Assembly (NCBI GenBank): GCA_045629205.1
Contig: JAZQQT010000095.1
Span: 1-7,379, forward strand
Length of the DNA: 7,379 nucleotides
Reading direction: 5' to 3'
Source of the DNA: JAZQLP01 sp045629205
GTDB taxonomy: Bacteria; Bacillota; Clostridia; Oscillospirales; UBA644
Notes under the pieces: generated by a model
Seen by the model: only the letters and a program-made list of their open reading frames with translations
What the model was told of the DNA's origin: nothing
Database searches by the model: none
Position numbers and translations under genes: made by a program
In this document: one piece after another, positions 1-4,848 of the stretch
Numbering within the stretch: position 1 is the stretch's first letter
Layout of the letters: every line of letters starts with the position of its first letter

Positions 1-184
1 TATAGTAATCTTTGGGATATCCGGGATAGATATAGTCGCCGCTGCCTGTGTACTGATCGGTCAAACCATTGTTATATGCGCCGCCGGTGACCTGCGCCAG
101 CTCTTCATCCGTGAGGGCAGACAACTTCTCGTTCAGGTTCTTTACTTCCTCTTTCAGGGCGTTCAGTTCTTCTTTGCTTTTCAT
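1..184 (-). CDS. Double-glycine leader precursor peptide P1 (3' end cut by window edge)
   Basis: The reading frame starts at an ATG whose first base is at 184 and is still open at the left edge, so 61 codons are visible. Residues 1-35 form a charged, helix-prone leader beginning MKSKEELNALKEEV and ending DEELAQVTGG. This is the ELxxVxGG pattern of leaders cut after Gly-Gly by C39 peptidase/ABC exporters. The visible core (26 residues, starting AYNNGLTDQYTG) is rich in Tyr, Gly and Asp, has no Cys, and is unlike any other core in the window. The ribosome site GAAAGGA lies about 8 nt upstream. The leader is homologous to five others here, which supports both the start and the coding call. A secreted peptide (bacteriocin, modified natural product or signal) is inferred; the precise class is not known. 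Confidence 0.85.
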   Translation of the reverse strand, partial: MKSKEELNALKEEVKNLNEKLSALTDEELAQVTGGAYNNGLTDQYTGSGDYIYPGYPKDYY

Positions 185-390
185 ATGTTTTTTTCCTTTC
201 AAATTTTGATTTCATTTCTTAATACGCAGCAGAACGAAAAATGTTACAGCTTTGGCAAGTTTTTTCCCTTGCATTTATTTATACGAAGCATTCCGCAAAA
301 AGGCTACTGCATTTTTTAATTTTTTTCAGATTTCAAAAAACGCAGCGCAAGGATAAAAAATCCGTAATTATTATAAGCCGAAACCCGCCG
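144..390. repeat. Long direct repeat, copy A (leader start plus upstream region)
   Basis: This segment matches 798-1046 over almost its whole length with scattered substitutions and small indels; the offset is 654 at the left end and 656 at the right. On the minus strand it carries the T-tract/TTCGTATAAA element, the 5' untranslated region, the ribosome site and the first codons of a precursor gene. The right edge falls between 390 and 391, inside the reading frame of the Nif11-type gene 333-482, so that gene's last codons are repeat sequence. The layout suggests a partial tandem duplication with a period of about 655 bp. One extra A near the ribosome site (copy A has AAAGG where copy B has AAGG) puts the upstream ATG out of frame in this copy, which fixes the downstream ATG as the real start in both. 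Confidence 0.85.
278..309 (-). promoter_or_regulatory. Shared precursor-associated element, copy A
   Basis: Read on the minus strand, the segment begins CAGTAGCC, continues with TTTTT, then 13 nt, and ends in TATAAA as part of the invariant TTCGTATAAA. The same arrangement occurs at 930-961, 2221-2252, 5158-5187 and 6017-6048, each time ahead of a precursor unit. TATAAA could serve as a -10 box, but no TTGACA-like box sits 16-18 nt upstream. Either a non-standard promoter or an element in the 5' leader is possible. Distance to the P1 start codon is about 93 nt. Confidence 0.6.
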
Positions 391-482
391 CTTTCGATTC
401 CGTTTTCCTTGGCAAGAGCGATTAGTTCTTCGGCGCTCTTTGCCTGTTTTGCTTTTTCGAGGTGTTCGGGTGTGAATTTCAT
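333..482 (-). CDS. Truncated Nif11-type leader peptide
   Basis: This 49-residue ORF starts at an ATG preceded by GAGGATATCAAA, a good ribosome site with 8 nt spacing. Residues 1-30 begin MKFTPEHLEKAKQAKSAEEL and continue to AKENGIE, the first helical part of Nif11-like leader peptides, which precede modified peptides in many bacteria. In that family the sequence normally continues with an acidic helix and often a terminal Gly-Gly. Here homology stops at residue 30 and residues 31-49 (SGGFRLIIITDF then a short tail) are encoded by repeat copy A. The peptide therefore lacks the rest of the leader and any family-typical core. It lies 107 nt downstream of P2 on the same strand and may be co-transcribed. 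It could be a decayed precursor or a functional short fusion; decay seems likelier. Confidence 0.55.
   Translation of the reverse strand: MKFTPEHLEKAKQAKSAEELIALAKENGIESGGFRLIIITDFLSLRCVF
370..397 (-). promoter_or_regulatory. Weak sigma-A-like promoter in repeat copy A
   Basis: On the minus strand TCGAAA (392-397) and TATAAT (370-375) are separated by 16 nt. The matching site in copy B is TTGAAA with a 17-nt spacer, so copy A looks like a weakened version. Its -35 box lies inside the Nif11-type coding sequence, outside the repeat. It would transcribe P1 with a long 5' leader containing the copy A element. Confidence 0.3.
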
Positions 483-589
483 TTTGATATCCTCAATGTA
501 ATTATTTTTTTGATCATCGGACATATCGGGGCTGTGTGCGCCCGCAATACCGACAGTATGATCATCGGGAAAAGCTCCCGCCTCCGGCT

Positions 590-838
590 TCAGTTCGCAA
601 GCGACCCGCCGAGAATACCCGTAGGCCAGCAGATGTCTCGGTGTTCGCACCAGACACACGTTTCATTTCTGAATTCTTCTCCCTGCGGGCAGTCGGCAAA
701 CGATACGCTCGTATCACGCTGACCCTTGACCTTCCCGCCCGCGACAAGCTCAAGCTCTTCCTCTGTCAACTCCGCGAGCTTCCCTTTCACGGTTTCGACT
801 TCCTCTTTGAGGGCGTTCAATTCTTCTTTGCTTTTCAT
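590..838 (-). CDS. Double-glycine leader precursor peptide P2 with four-cysteine core
   Basis: The product has 82 residues. The leader (1-35) begins MKSKEELNALKEEVETVKG and ends EEELELVAGG. The 47-residue core has four cysteines spaced C-x10-C-x2-C-x5-C, two Trp near the last Cys pairs, and a C-terminal tail ILGGSLAN. The spacing would suit two disulfides, thioether rings or metal binding; which one cannot be told from sequence. An ATG ten codons upstream is open in the same frame, but it is rejected because the homologous copy at P1 has a 1-nt indel there and because GAAGGA sits correctly for the chosen start. The Nif11-type ORF follows on the same strand. No modification enzyme is visible nearby. 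Confidence 0.85.
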   Translation of the reverse strand: MKSKEELNALKEEVETVKGKLAELTEEELELVAGGKVKGQRDTSVSFADCPQGEEFRNETCVWCEHRDICWPTGILGGSLAN

Positions 839-1046
839 ATGTTTTTTTCCTTCAAATTTTGATTTCATTTCTTAATACGCAGCAGAACGAAAATTGTTAC
901 AGCTTTGGCAAGTTTTTCCCTTGCATTTCTTTATACGAACGAAACGGAAAAAGGGCCACTGCTTTTTTCGGTTTTTTTCGGCTTTCCCCAAAAACCGTAG
1001 CGCAAGGATAAAAAAATCCGTAATTATTATAAGCCGAAATCCGCCG
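798..1046. repeat. Long direct repeat, copy B (leader start plus upstream region)
   Basis: Partner of 144-390. It covers the first 14 or so codons of P2, its ribosome site and 5' region, the shared T-tract/TTCGTATAAA element, and the -10 box of a sigma-A-like promoter. Matching stops at about 1046, just past GCCGAAATCCGCCG. Downstream of P2's promoter there is no Nif11-like sequence on the far side of this copy, so only one Nif11-type gene was retained or acquired between the two repeats. Confidence 0.85.
930..961 (-). promoter_or_regulatory. Shared precursor-associated element, copy B
   Basis: The minus strand reads CAGTGGCCC, TTTTT, 12 nt, then TATAAA within TTCGTATAAA. It lies about 92 nt upstream of the P2 start and is followed by an imperfect GCAAG/CTTGC hairpin (plus-strand 908-925). 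Copies A and B share this context because they lie in the long repeat, so they are not independent evidence for the motif; copies C, D and E are. Confidence 0.6.
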
Positions 1047-1054
1047 ATTTTCAA
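1026..1054 (-). promoter_or_regulatory. Sigma-A-like promoter upstream of P2
   Basis: TTGAAA (1049-1054) and TATAAT (1026-1031) are separated by exactly 17 nt on the minus strand. Transcription would start near 1019 and the shared element at 930-961 would then lie within the transcribed leader, about 60 nt in. A similar promoter-to-element spacing is seen at 5927-6048. Confidence 0.55.
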
Positions 1055-1080
1055 TAGTCCGTTTGTAATATTTTTCTGCT

Positions 1081-1123
1081 GTCGCTTAATATCTTTCGGT
1101 ATCTCTTTGCAGATTTAAGCGAC
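1081..1123. repeat. Inverted repeat with 9-bp arms
   Basis: GTCGCTTAA (1081-1089) is the exact reverse complement of TTAAGCGAC (1115-1123), with a 25-nt loop. Neither side is followed by a T-tract, so it is not a convincing terminator. It lies between divergent units, where no gene needs to end. It may be an operator or the remains of a mobile element. Confidence 0.5.
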
Positions 1124-1169
1124 AAATAAGCCGCAATCCCGTTTGACGGTTGAAAAAATATTCAAACAA

Positions 1170-1218
1170 AACGCTGTATATTGTGTATTTTGTGCGATAA
1201 TATGTAATATACAGCGTT
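1170..1218. repeat. Inverted repeat with perfect 13-bp arms
   Basis: AACGCTGTATATT (1170-1182) is perfectly complementary to AATATACAGCGTT (1206-1218) around a 23-nt loop. On the minus strand it is followed by TTGTTTG and then an A/T stretch, giving only a weak terminator-like tail. It sits about 40 nt upstream of the permease promoter. No gene ends here, so a terminator role is not required. Confidence 0.55.
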
Positions 1219-1256
1219 ATTTATTCCTTTGCCGTGTTTTTACTGCGCCGCCGTCC

Positions 1257-1284
1257 TTGACTTTTTTTAAAATCGGGATATAAT
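1257..1284 (+). promoter_or_regulatory. Sigma-A promoter of the EamA permease
   Basis: TTGACT (1257-1262) and TATAAT (1279-1284) are separated by 16 nt. The predicted start near 1291 leaves a leader of about 25 nt before the ATG at 1316. No copy of the precursor-associated element is present here. Confidence 0.75.
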
Positions 1285-1315
1285 ATACCAAAATTGATTG
1301 AAAGAGTTTATCTTT

Positions 1316-2212
1316 ATGAAAAAAAGCGGACAGGGCATTCTGATTTTAGCGCTTGCGGCTCTCATCTGGGGGACCGCTTTTGTTGCGCAGAGTGATGCGG
1401 GAGGCGTCATCCCCACCCTTACCATAATATTTTTCCGGTATCTTATCGGCGGCGCCGCGCTTATCCCCGTTCTGCTGTTTGCCGACAGGAACAAGACAAA
1501 AGCCGAACGCAAAAGCGAGTGGAACCGCGAAACTCTTCTCGGCGGTGTTTTTTGCGGGACAGCGCTCTTTCTCGGCAGTCTTTTTCAGCAGCTCGGTTTT
1601 ACCGACCCGGAAGTAACGGCAGGCAAAAGCGCTTTCGTAACCGCCCTGTATATCGTTTTCACGCCGCTTCTCGGTCTCTTTCTGGGCAAAAAAGTTCCGC
1701 TCCGTGTCTGGCTGTGTATCGCCGCGGCGGGAGTGGGAATGTATCTTCTCTGTATGCACGGCGAAACGACCCTCTCGATAGGCGATATATACACCATCAT
1801 CTGCGCCGTTGCCTATACCATGCACATAATGCTCGTCGACCGTTACTCAAAGCGTATAGACTGCATCCGCCTTTCTATGATCCAGTTTTTCACGGCAAGT
1901 ATCATCGGCGGTATCGGCGCTCTCATCTTCGACACCGTATCGGCTTCCGATCTTGCCGCGGCGGCATTCCCCATCCTGTATATCGGCATAATGTCGAGCG
2001 GAGTCGCCTTTACATTGCAGGTCGTGGGGCAAAAAACCTGTCCTCCGGCGATCGCCCCAATAGTTATGTCGCTCGAATCCGTTTTCGGCGCCCTTGCGGG
2101 ATGGGTCCTCAGAGGCGAAACGATGCTTCCGGTCCAGATTCTCGGCTGCTGCCTGATTTTTGCCGCCATCATCGTCACACAGACAGAAATACCGCGAAAA
2201 AAACGCGCCTGA
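1316..2212 (+). CDS. EamA-family (drug/metabolite transporter superfamily) permease
   Basis: The 298-residue product is an integral membrane protein with about ten hydrophobic segments arranged as two EamA-type repeats, the normal size for the family. The first helix contains ALIWGTAFVAQ, typical of the N-terminus. The middle has GKSAFVTALYIVFTPLLGLF, and the second repeat ends with APIVMSLESVFGALAGW followed by a final helix and a basic tail (RKKRA), all characteristic of DMT permeases. Substrate cannot be assigned; family members export amino acids, metabolites or drugs. The ATG at 1316 is preferred over an in-frame TTG at 1298; the ribosome site (AAAGAG) is modest. It has its own promoter and nothing ties it to peptide export. 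Stop is followed at once by A- and T-tracts overlapping the element at 2221. Confidence 0.93.
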   Translation: MKKSGQGILILALAALIWGTAFVAQSDAGGVIPTLTIIFFRYLIGGAALIPVLLFADRNKTKAERKSEWNRETLLGGVFCGTALFLGSLFQQLGFTDPEVTAGKSAFVTALYIVFTPLLGLFLGKKVPLRVWLCIAAAGVGMYLLCMHGETTLSIGDIYTIICAVAYTMHIMLVDRYSKRIDCIRLSMIQFFTASIIGGIGALIFDTVSASDLAAAAFPILYIGIMSSGVAFTLQVVGQKTCPPAIAPIVMSLESVFGALAGWVLRGETMLPVQILGCCLIFAAIIVTQTEIPRKKRA

Positions 2213-2220
2213 TAAAAAAA

Positions 2221-2252
2221 GACTGTCCTTTTTTGCCGCCCGTTCGTATAAA
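2221..2252 (+). promoter_or_regulatory. Shared precursor-associated element, copy C
   Basis: The segment begins GACTGTCC, then TTTTTT, 12 nt, and TATAAA within TTCGTATAAA. It starts 9 nt after the permease stop. The next gene is the four-helix-bundle gene, but that gene sits in an inverted-repeat-flanked block. If the block is an insertion, this element originally stood about 25-30 nt ahead of P3, comparable to the 37 nt seen at P6. The A-tract before it and its T-tract might also act as a weak permease terminator. Confidence 0.55.
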
Positions 2253-2286
2253 ACAGTGAGAAGTGAGGAATGAGGAGTGAGAAGTT

Positions 2287-2643
2287 ATGGAAAAAGAAAA
2301 TACAGTTGCATATAAAAGCAAAAAATTTGCGATACGCACTGTTAAACTATACAATTATCTGAACGAAGAGAAGAAAGAATATGTTCTTTCAAAGCAGTTG
2401 CTCCGCAGCGGCACAAGCATAGGCGCAAATATTGCCGAGAGCGAATGTGCCATAAGCAAAAAGGATTTTACATCCAAAATGTATATTGCGTTAAAAGAAG
2501 CAAACGAGACGCTTTATTGGCTCGATCTGCTTTTTGAAACGAATTATCTGACAACGGAGGAATACCAATCGGTCAGTGCTGATTGTGAGGAACTTAAAAA
2601 GATGTTGTCAGCTATCACCAAAACATCAAACTCTGCAATTTGA
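2287..2643 (+). CDS. Four-helix bundle protein (S23/intervening-sequence family)
   Basis: The 118-residue product matches the TIGR02436-type four-helix bundle family in length and motifs. Residues about 38-51 read LLRSGTSIGANIAE, the family's most conserved block, and the next helix contains MYIALKEANETLYWLDLL. These proteins form small oligomeric helical bundles; related ones are found in 23S rRNA intervening sequences and resemble the Avd protein of diversity-generating retroelements. Cellular role is not established. The start is the first ATG, with GGAG about 10 nt upstream. It lies between the element at 2221 and precursor P3, so it may be transcribed with the precursors, but its inverted-repeat flanks suggest an insertion rather than a functional partner. 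Confidence 0.9.
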   Translation: MEKENTVAYKSKKFAIRTVKLYNYLNEEKKEYVLSKQLLRSGTSIGANIAESECAISKKDFTSKMYIALKEANETLYWLDLLFETNYLTTEEYQSVSADCEELKKMLSAITKTSNSAI

Positions 2644-2645
2644 TT

Positions 2646-2660
2646 TGTCGCGGAGCGACA
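2646..2660. repeat. Short palindrome after the four-helix-bundle gene
   Basis: TGTCGC and GCGACA form a perfect 6-bp stem around GGA, 3 nt after the stop codon. There is no T-tract, so it is not a normal intrinsic terminator. A similar GCGAC palindrome, also followed by a CACCTC...CTCC stretch, occurs at 5347-5367. Confidence 0.45.
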
Positions 2661-2737
2661 CCTCAACTCCACACTTCACACTCCAAACTCATTACTCCGC
2701 ACTCATTACTTATAACTAAATAAAAAGGAAATAAACA

Positions 2738-3010
2738 ATGAAAACACAGGAAGAACTCAAGGTATTAAAAACGGAGGTCGAAACGCTTAACAAAAAACTC
2801 GCCGAGCTGACCGATGAAGAACTTGCGCAGGTTGCCGGCGGCACCGAGCCATCCCCCGAAAATTCCGACAGCGTGATTTCCCGCAGCGAAGGCACTGTAT
2901 GGCTTAAAGAAAACAGCGGAAATACAGGAGCATGGTATGGGCTGGATAATGACGAACGAATATTCACTCCGGGCAGCAGATTTTACATAGACTGGAAGGA
3001 AAAGCAATGA
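2738..3010 (+). CDS. Double-glycine leader precursor peptide P3
   Basis: The product has 90 residues. The leader (1-35) begins MKTQEELKVLKTEVETLNKK and ends DEELAQVAGG. The 55-residue core, starting TEPSPENSDSV, is acidic, has no Cys, and contains three Trp and several aromatic residues near its end (AWYGL, RFYIDWK). The ribosome site AAGGA lies about 9 nt before the ATG. Its stop overlaps the start of P4 by four bases (ATGA), so translation of P4 is probably coupled. It is the first gene after the inverted-repeat-flanked four-helix-bundle block. Export with removal of the leader after Gly35 is inferred from the leader type. Confidence 0.88.
   Translation: MKTQEELKVLKTEVETLNKKLAELTDEELAQVAGGTEPSPENSDSVISRSEGTVWLKENSGNTGAWYGLDNDERIFTPGSRFYIDWKEKQ
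2786..2841 (+). repeat. 56-nt perfect direct repeat in P3 leader (partner 3055-3110)
   Basis: Positions 2786-2841 and 3055-3110 are identical base for base, spaced 269 nt apart. The block encodes leader residues from about Leu17 to the second glycine. Identity stops at the second base of the last Gly codon, exactly where the leader ends; the cores then have no similarity. This points to recent leader duplication or gene conversion with exchange of the core. Confidence 0.9.
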
Positions 3011-3363
3011 AGGCAAAAGAAAAACTCAACGCCCTCAAAGCAGAGATCGAAACACTTAACAAAAAACTCGCCGAGCTGACCGATGAAGAACTTGCGCAGG
3101 TTGCCGGCGGGACGGACGAAGAGATAGATCGTTTGAAAGAGGAAGTCGACAAACGGCGCCGGCAGGTATACCGCGCCGCGCCGACACCGGAACTGAGTCA
3201 GATTTTCGATCCCGTAAGCGGAGAAATCATCAGAAGAATTATCGAAAAGGAGCAGAAAGACCATTCTTCACCGACTGACGTTCTCGGTTTGAGCGACAGC
3301 AGCGACTACGCACGGATATTCGATTCACCCGACGGCAAAGACGGCTGGAGTAAAAGCCGCTGA
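3007..3363 (+). CDS. Double-glycine leader precursor peptide P4 with long charged core
   Basis: The product has 118 residues. The leader (1-35) begins MKAKEKLNALKAEIETLNKK and ends DEELAQVAGG. The 83-residue core is the longest in the window and is highly charged, with an N-terminal helical, Arg/Lys/Glu-rich stretch (EEIDRLKEEVDKRRRQVYR) and a Ser/Asp/Gly-rich C-terminal half. It has no Cys. The start overlaps the P3 stop (ATGA). It has only a weak ribosome site of its own (GGAAAAGCA), consistent with coupling. The length and composition are unusual for a bacteriocin core; a secreted small protein using the same leader is equally possible. Confidence 0.87.
   Translation: MKAKEKLNALKAEIETLNKKLAELTDEELAQVAGGTDEEIDRLKEEVDKRRRQVYRAAPTPELSQIFDPVSGEIIRRIIEKEQKDHSSPTDVLGLSDSSDYARIFDSPDGKDGWSKSR
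3055..3110 (+). repeat. 56-nt perfect direct repeat in P4 leader (partner 2786-2841)
   Basis: Second copy of the leader block described at 2786-2841. The flanking bases diverge at once on the core side, while on the 5' side the leaders remain alignable with substitutions. Confidence 0.9.
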
Positions 3364-3389
3364 CAAATAAATTAAGAAAAGGAAGCAAT

Positions 3390-3656
3390 ATGAAAACAAA
3401 AGAAGAACTCAAGGTATTAAAAACGGAGCTCGAATCACTCAACAAAAAACTGGCGGAGCTTTCGGAAGACGAATTGAAGCAGGTCACCGGCGGCGAAAAC
3501 AGGCCGATGATGGGTATGGCAAATCCCGTTGCCGGAATGACGAAAGAGCAGGCGGAAGCTATCGCTCGTGAGCTCGGCGGAGGCAGGGATATGGGGTCAT
3601 GGCAAACAATGAGCGGCGATGAGTTCATGAAATGGTGGGAAGAATCCAATAAATAA
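3390..3656 (+). CDS. Double-glycine leader precursor peptide P5
   Basis: The product has 88 residues. The leader (1-35) begins MKTKEELKVLKTELESLNKK and ends EDELKQVTGG. The 53-residue core starts ENRPMMGMANPVAGMTKEQA. It is Met- and Gly-rich in its first half and Trp/acidic near the end (GSWQTM, KWWEESNK), with no Cys. AAAGGAAG lies about 6 nt before the ATG. It follows P4 by 26 nt without a terminator and is the last gene of the P3-P5 set, being followed by the hairpin terminator at 3706. Its first 14 codons resemble P3 closely at DNA level, whereas its later leader codons differ, so the leaders look mosaic. Confidence 0.87.
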   Translation: MKTKEELKVLKTELESLNKKLAELSEDELKQVTGGENRPMMGMANPVAGMTKEQAEAIARELGGGRDMGSWQTMSGDEFMKWWEESNK

Positions 3657-3705
3657 TTGTGCCGCAAAAGGCATACCGTGCTCAATATACCGAACACAAC
3701 GTAAT

Positions 3706-3753
3706 AAAAGCGGGAAGGTTCATCCTGAATCTCCCGCTTTTCCTGTTTTTTAT
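3706..3753 (+). terminator. Intrinsic terminator of the P3-P5 unit
   Basis: AAAAGCGGGA (3706-3715) pairs perfectly with TCCCGCTTTT (3732-3741) around a 16-nt loop, and the stem is followed by CCTGTTTTTTATT. It begins 49 nt after the P5 stop. The reverse strand has only a short T-run, so it would act mainly on plus-strand transcripts. Confidence 0.85.
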
Positions 3754-3813
3754 TCATTTTATCCGGACAGCCCTGAGCCGTAATCCGGAAAGTAATCAGT
3801 ATCCGACAACGGA

Positions 3814-4047
3814 TTATTTGATTTCAAAATCTTTTTTGTCGTAATGGGCAACAAATTCGTCGATATCCATCGGTAAAGCGGGTTTCCCGTTGTAAGTGAT
3901 TTTTGCGGGTGTTTCTTCTCCGCGGCTGTGACGGATACGCATTTCAACGACTTTTCCGTTTTCGGTTCTTGCAACTATTGCCATAATATGCTTTTCAACG
4001 TCGGCTTCCTGCAATGTTGTCCAAGCGTTATCTTCCAATTTTCTCAT
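3814..4047 (-). CDS. 77-residue protein of unknown function
   Basis: The reading frame starts at the ATG at 4047, nine nt after GGAGG, the strongest ribosome site in the window; an upstream in-frame start is ignored for that reason. The product begins MRKLEDNAWTTLQEADVEKH and ends DEFVAHYDKKDFEIK. It is soluble, highly charged, without Cys, and has a central strand-like segment (MAIVARTENGKVVEMRIRH). I do not recognise a family. It has its own canonical promoter at 4083 and lacks the double-glycine leader, so it is not an obvious precursor. It converges on the P3-P5 unit from the right. No function is proposed. Confidence 0.8.
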   Translation of the reverse strand: MRKLEDNAWTTLQEADVEKHIMAIVARTENGKVVEMRIRHSRGEETPAKITYNGKPALPMDIDEFVAHYDKKDFEIK

Positions 4048-4082
4048 TTTCAATGCCTCCTGTAAAAAGTATTTTCCTCTGC

Positions 4083-4111
4083 AGTATATCAAACAGATTA
4101 ATTCCTGTCAA
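4083..4111 (-). promoter_or_regulatory. Sigma-A promoter of the 77-residue protein gene
   Basis: TTGACA (4106-4111) and TATACT (4083-4088) are separated by exactly 17 nt on the minus strand. The expected start near 4076 gives a leader of about 30 nt. Together with the terminator at 4124-4165 it marks a clean boundary from the lipoprotein unit. Confidence 0.85.
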
Positions 4112-4123
4112 TAGATACGGAAT

Positions 4124-4165
4124 GAAAAAATAACGAACGGCAAAGTTTTCATTCGGCTGCCGTTC
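4124..4165 (-). terminator. Intrinsic terminator overlapping the lipoprotein stop codon
   Basis: On the minus strand GAACGGCA (from 4165 to 4158) pairs with TGCCGTTC (4142 to 4135), an 8-bp perfect stem with a 15-nt loop, followed by GTTATTTTTTC. The upstream arm lies in the last codons of the lipoprotein gene and the stop codon (4149-4151) is in the loop. Confidence 0.75.
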
Positions 4166-4823
4166 CTTCCTCAACAAAAGTCATATTGATATTGTCGAGA
4201 TAGCACTCATAAGAGTATGATCCGTCGTATTTCTCCACGGCGCCCTTTTCATTAAGGCTGTCCCTTATGCCGCTCGGATATAAGTCGTTCAGCGCGCATT
4301 CAAGCAGCTCGTTTCCGTCAAAGCCTTCTTCTTCGCACATTTTCGCGTATTCTTCCATCTGTTTCGCGAATTTTTCCTCCGAGAGTCCCATTATCGCATC
4401 GGTCATATCGGGGATCACGCCGCCGAAAAGTCTGTGTGTAAAGTCGTTGCACTTGTCGGCATTTTCACCCTCAAATAACGTCTTCACGGCGGAAGAATAG
4501 AGATATACCGAGATCACGTCGGGATTTGATCCGTCCGGACAGGAATATTTACCGTCGTAGTGCCCCACCGATTTGACAGACACGCCGTATTTTTCGATAA
4601 AATGACTGAAATAATACATTCCGGAGGCCTCGGCGGTCACGTCCAGAACGGTTTCAAGCTCAAACCTGCCGTTGTCGTGAAGTGTGAGCGTGCCGTGATC
4701 CGTGCCCTCTTCCCCGTATGTATATATTTTATCGTTTTTCGGATCCGAGCATCCGAAAAGAAGTGCGGCAGCCGCGGCAAGGGCGATGAGAAGCGCGAGA
4801 GGTCTGATAATTACGTTTTTCAT
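4149..4823 (-). CDS. Secreted lipoprotein of unknown function downstream of precursor P6
   Basis: The 224-residue product has a basic start (MKNVIIRPLA), a hydrophobic Leu/Ala core and a lipobox LFGC with the cysteine at residue 25, so it should be lipid-anchored outside the membrane. After the anchor a segment of beta character (GTLTLHDNGRFELE, then GHYDGKYSCPDG) leads to an acidic helical C-terminal half (EEKFAKQMEEYAKMCEEEG). I do not recognise the family. The start at 4823 is preferred for its AAGG; an ATG at 4835 is a possible alternative. The gene begins 13-25 nt after the P6 stop, with no terminator between, so the two form an operon. A surface immunity or receptor partner for P6 is possible but is inference from position only. 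Confidence 0.85.
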   Translation of the reverse strand: MKNVIIRPLALLIALAAAAALLFGCSDPKNDKIYTYGEEGTDHGTLTLHDNGRFELETVLDVTAEASGMYYFSHFIEKYGVSVKSVGHYDGKYSCPDGSNPDVISVYLYSSAVKTLFEGENADKCNDFTHRLFGGVIPDMTDAIMGLSEEKFAKQMEEYAKMCEEEGFDGNELLECALNDLYPSGIRDSLNEKGAVEKYDGSYSYECYLDNINMTFVEEGTAAE

Positions 4824-4848
4824 AATAGCCTTCATTTCGTATGCTGTT

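Larger units (their letters stand above)
2254..2712. mobile_element. Putative small element: four-helix-bundle gene flanked by imperfect low-complexity inverted repeats
   Basis: The left flank (about 2255-2284) is a GTGAG/GAAGT/GAGGA purine-rich array reading GTGAGAAGTGAGGAATGAGG and so on. The right flank (about 2661-2712) is its approximate reverse complement (CTCAACTCCACACTTCACAC and so on), and a 6-bp palindrome precedes it. Genes of this S23-type family are known to occur in rRNA intervening sequences and, from memory, within short-repeat-flanked blocks in several phyla; mobility here is inferred. Boundaries are approximate and no target duplication was identified. The left array also supplies the GGAG used as the gene's ribosome site. 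Confidence 0.45.

Noticed and set aside
839..868. Ten-residue N-terminal extension of P2 from an upstream ATG
   Set aside because: The homologous region at P1 has a 1-nt indel that puts this ATG out of frame, and the ribosome site GAAGGA lies inside the extension, correctly spaced for the ATG at 838.
144..1046. CRISPR array or insertion sequence from the long direct repeats
   Set aside because: Only two copies about 655 bp apart, carrying gene-start sequence; no short regular spacers, no transposase, no terminal inverted repeats.
872..1054. 60-residue minus-strand open frame containing GGFRLIIITDF, as a second Nif11-type relative
   Set aside because: The similarity to 333-482 comes only from the shared repeat DNA; the Nif11-type part is absent and the frame covers promoter sequence.
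1298..1315. TTG start six codons upstream for the permease
   Set aside because: It lies only about 7 nt after the predicted transcription start and has no ribosome site; the ATG at 1316 gives a normal EamA N-terminus.
2213..2236. Intrinsic terminator directly after the permease
   Set aside because: The A-tract and T-tract flank GACTGTCC, which cannot form a GC stem; only weak A-U pairing is possible. The T-run is better explained as part of shared element C, although a weak terminator role is not excluded.
1519..2259. 246-residue open frame overlapping the permease
   Set aside because: It is an Arg/His/Pro-rich shadow frame of the EamA gene, without domain or ribosome site.
2287..2643. Diversity-generating retroelement, because the four-helix-bundle protein resembles Avd
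   Set aside because: There is no reverse transcriptase, and the P3/P4 repeats are identical leaders rather than a template/variable pair with adenine-directed changes.
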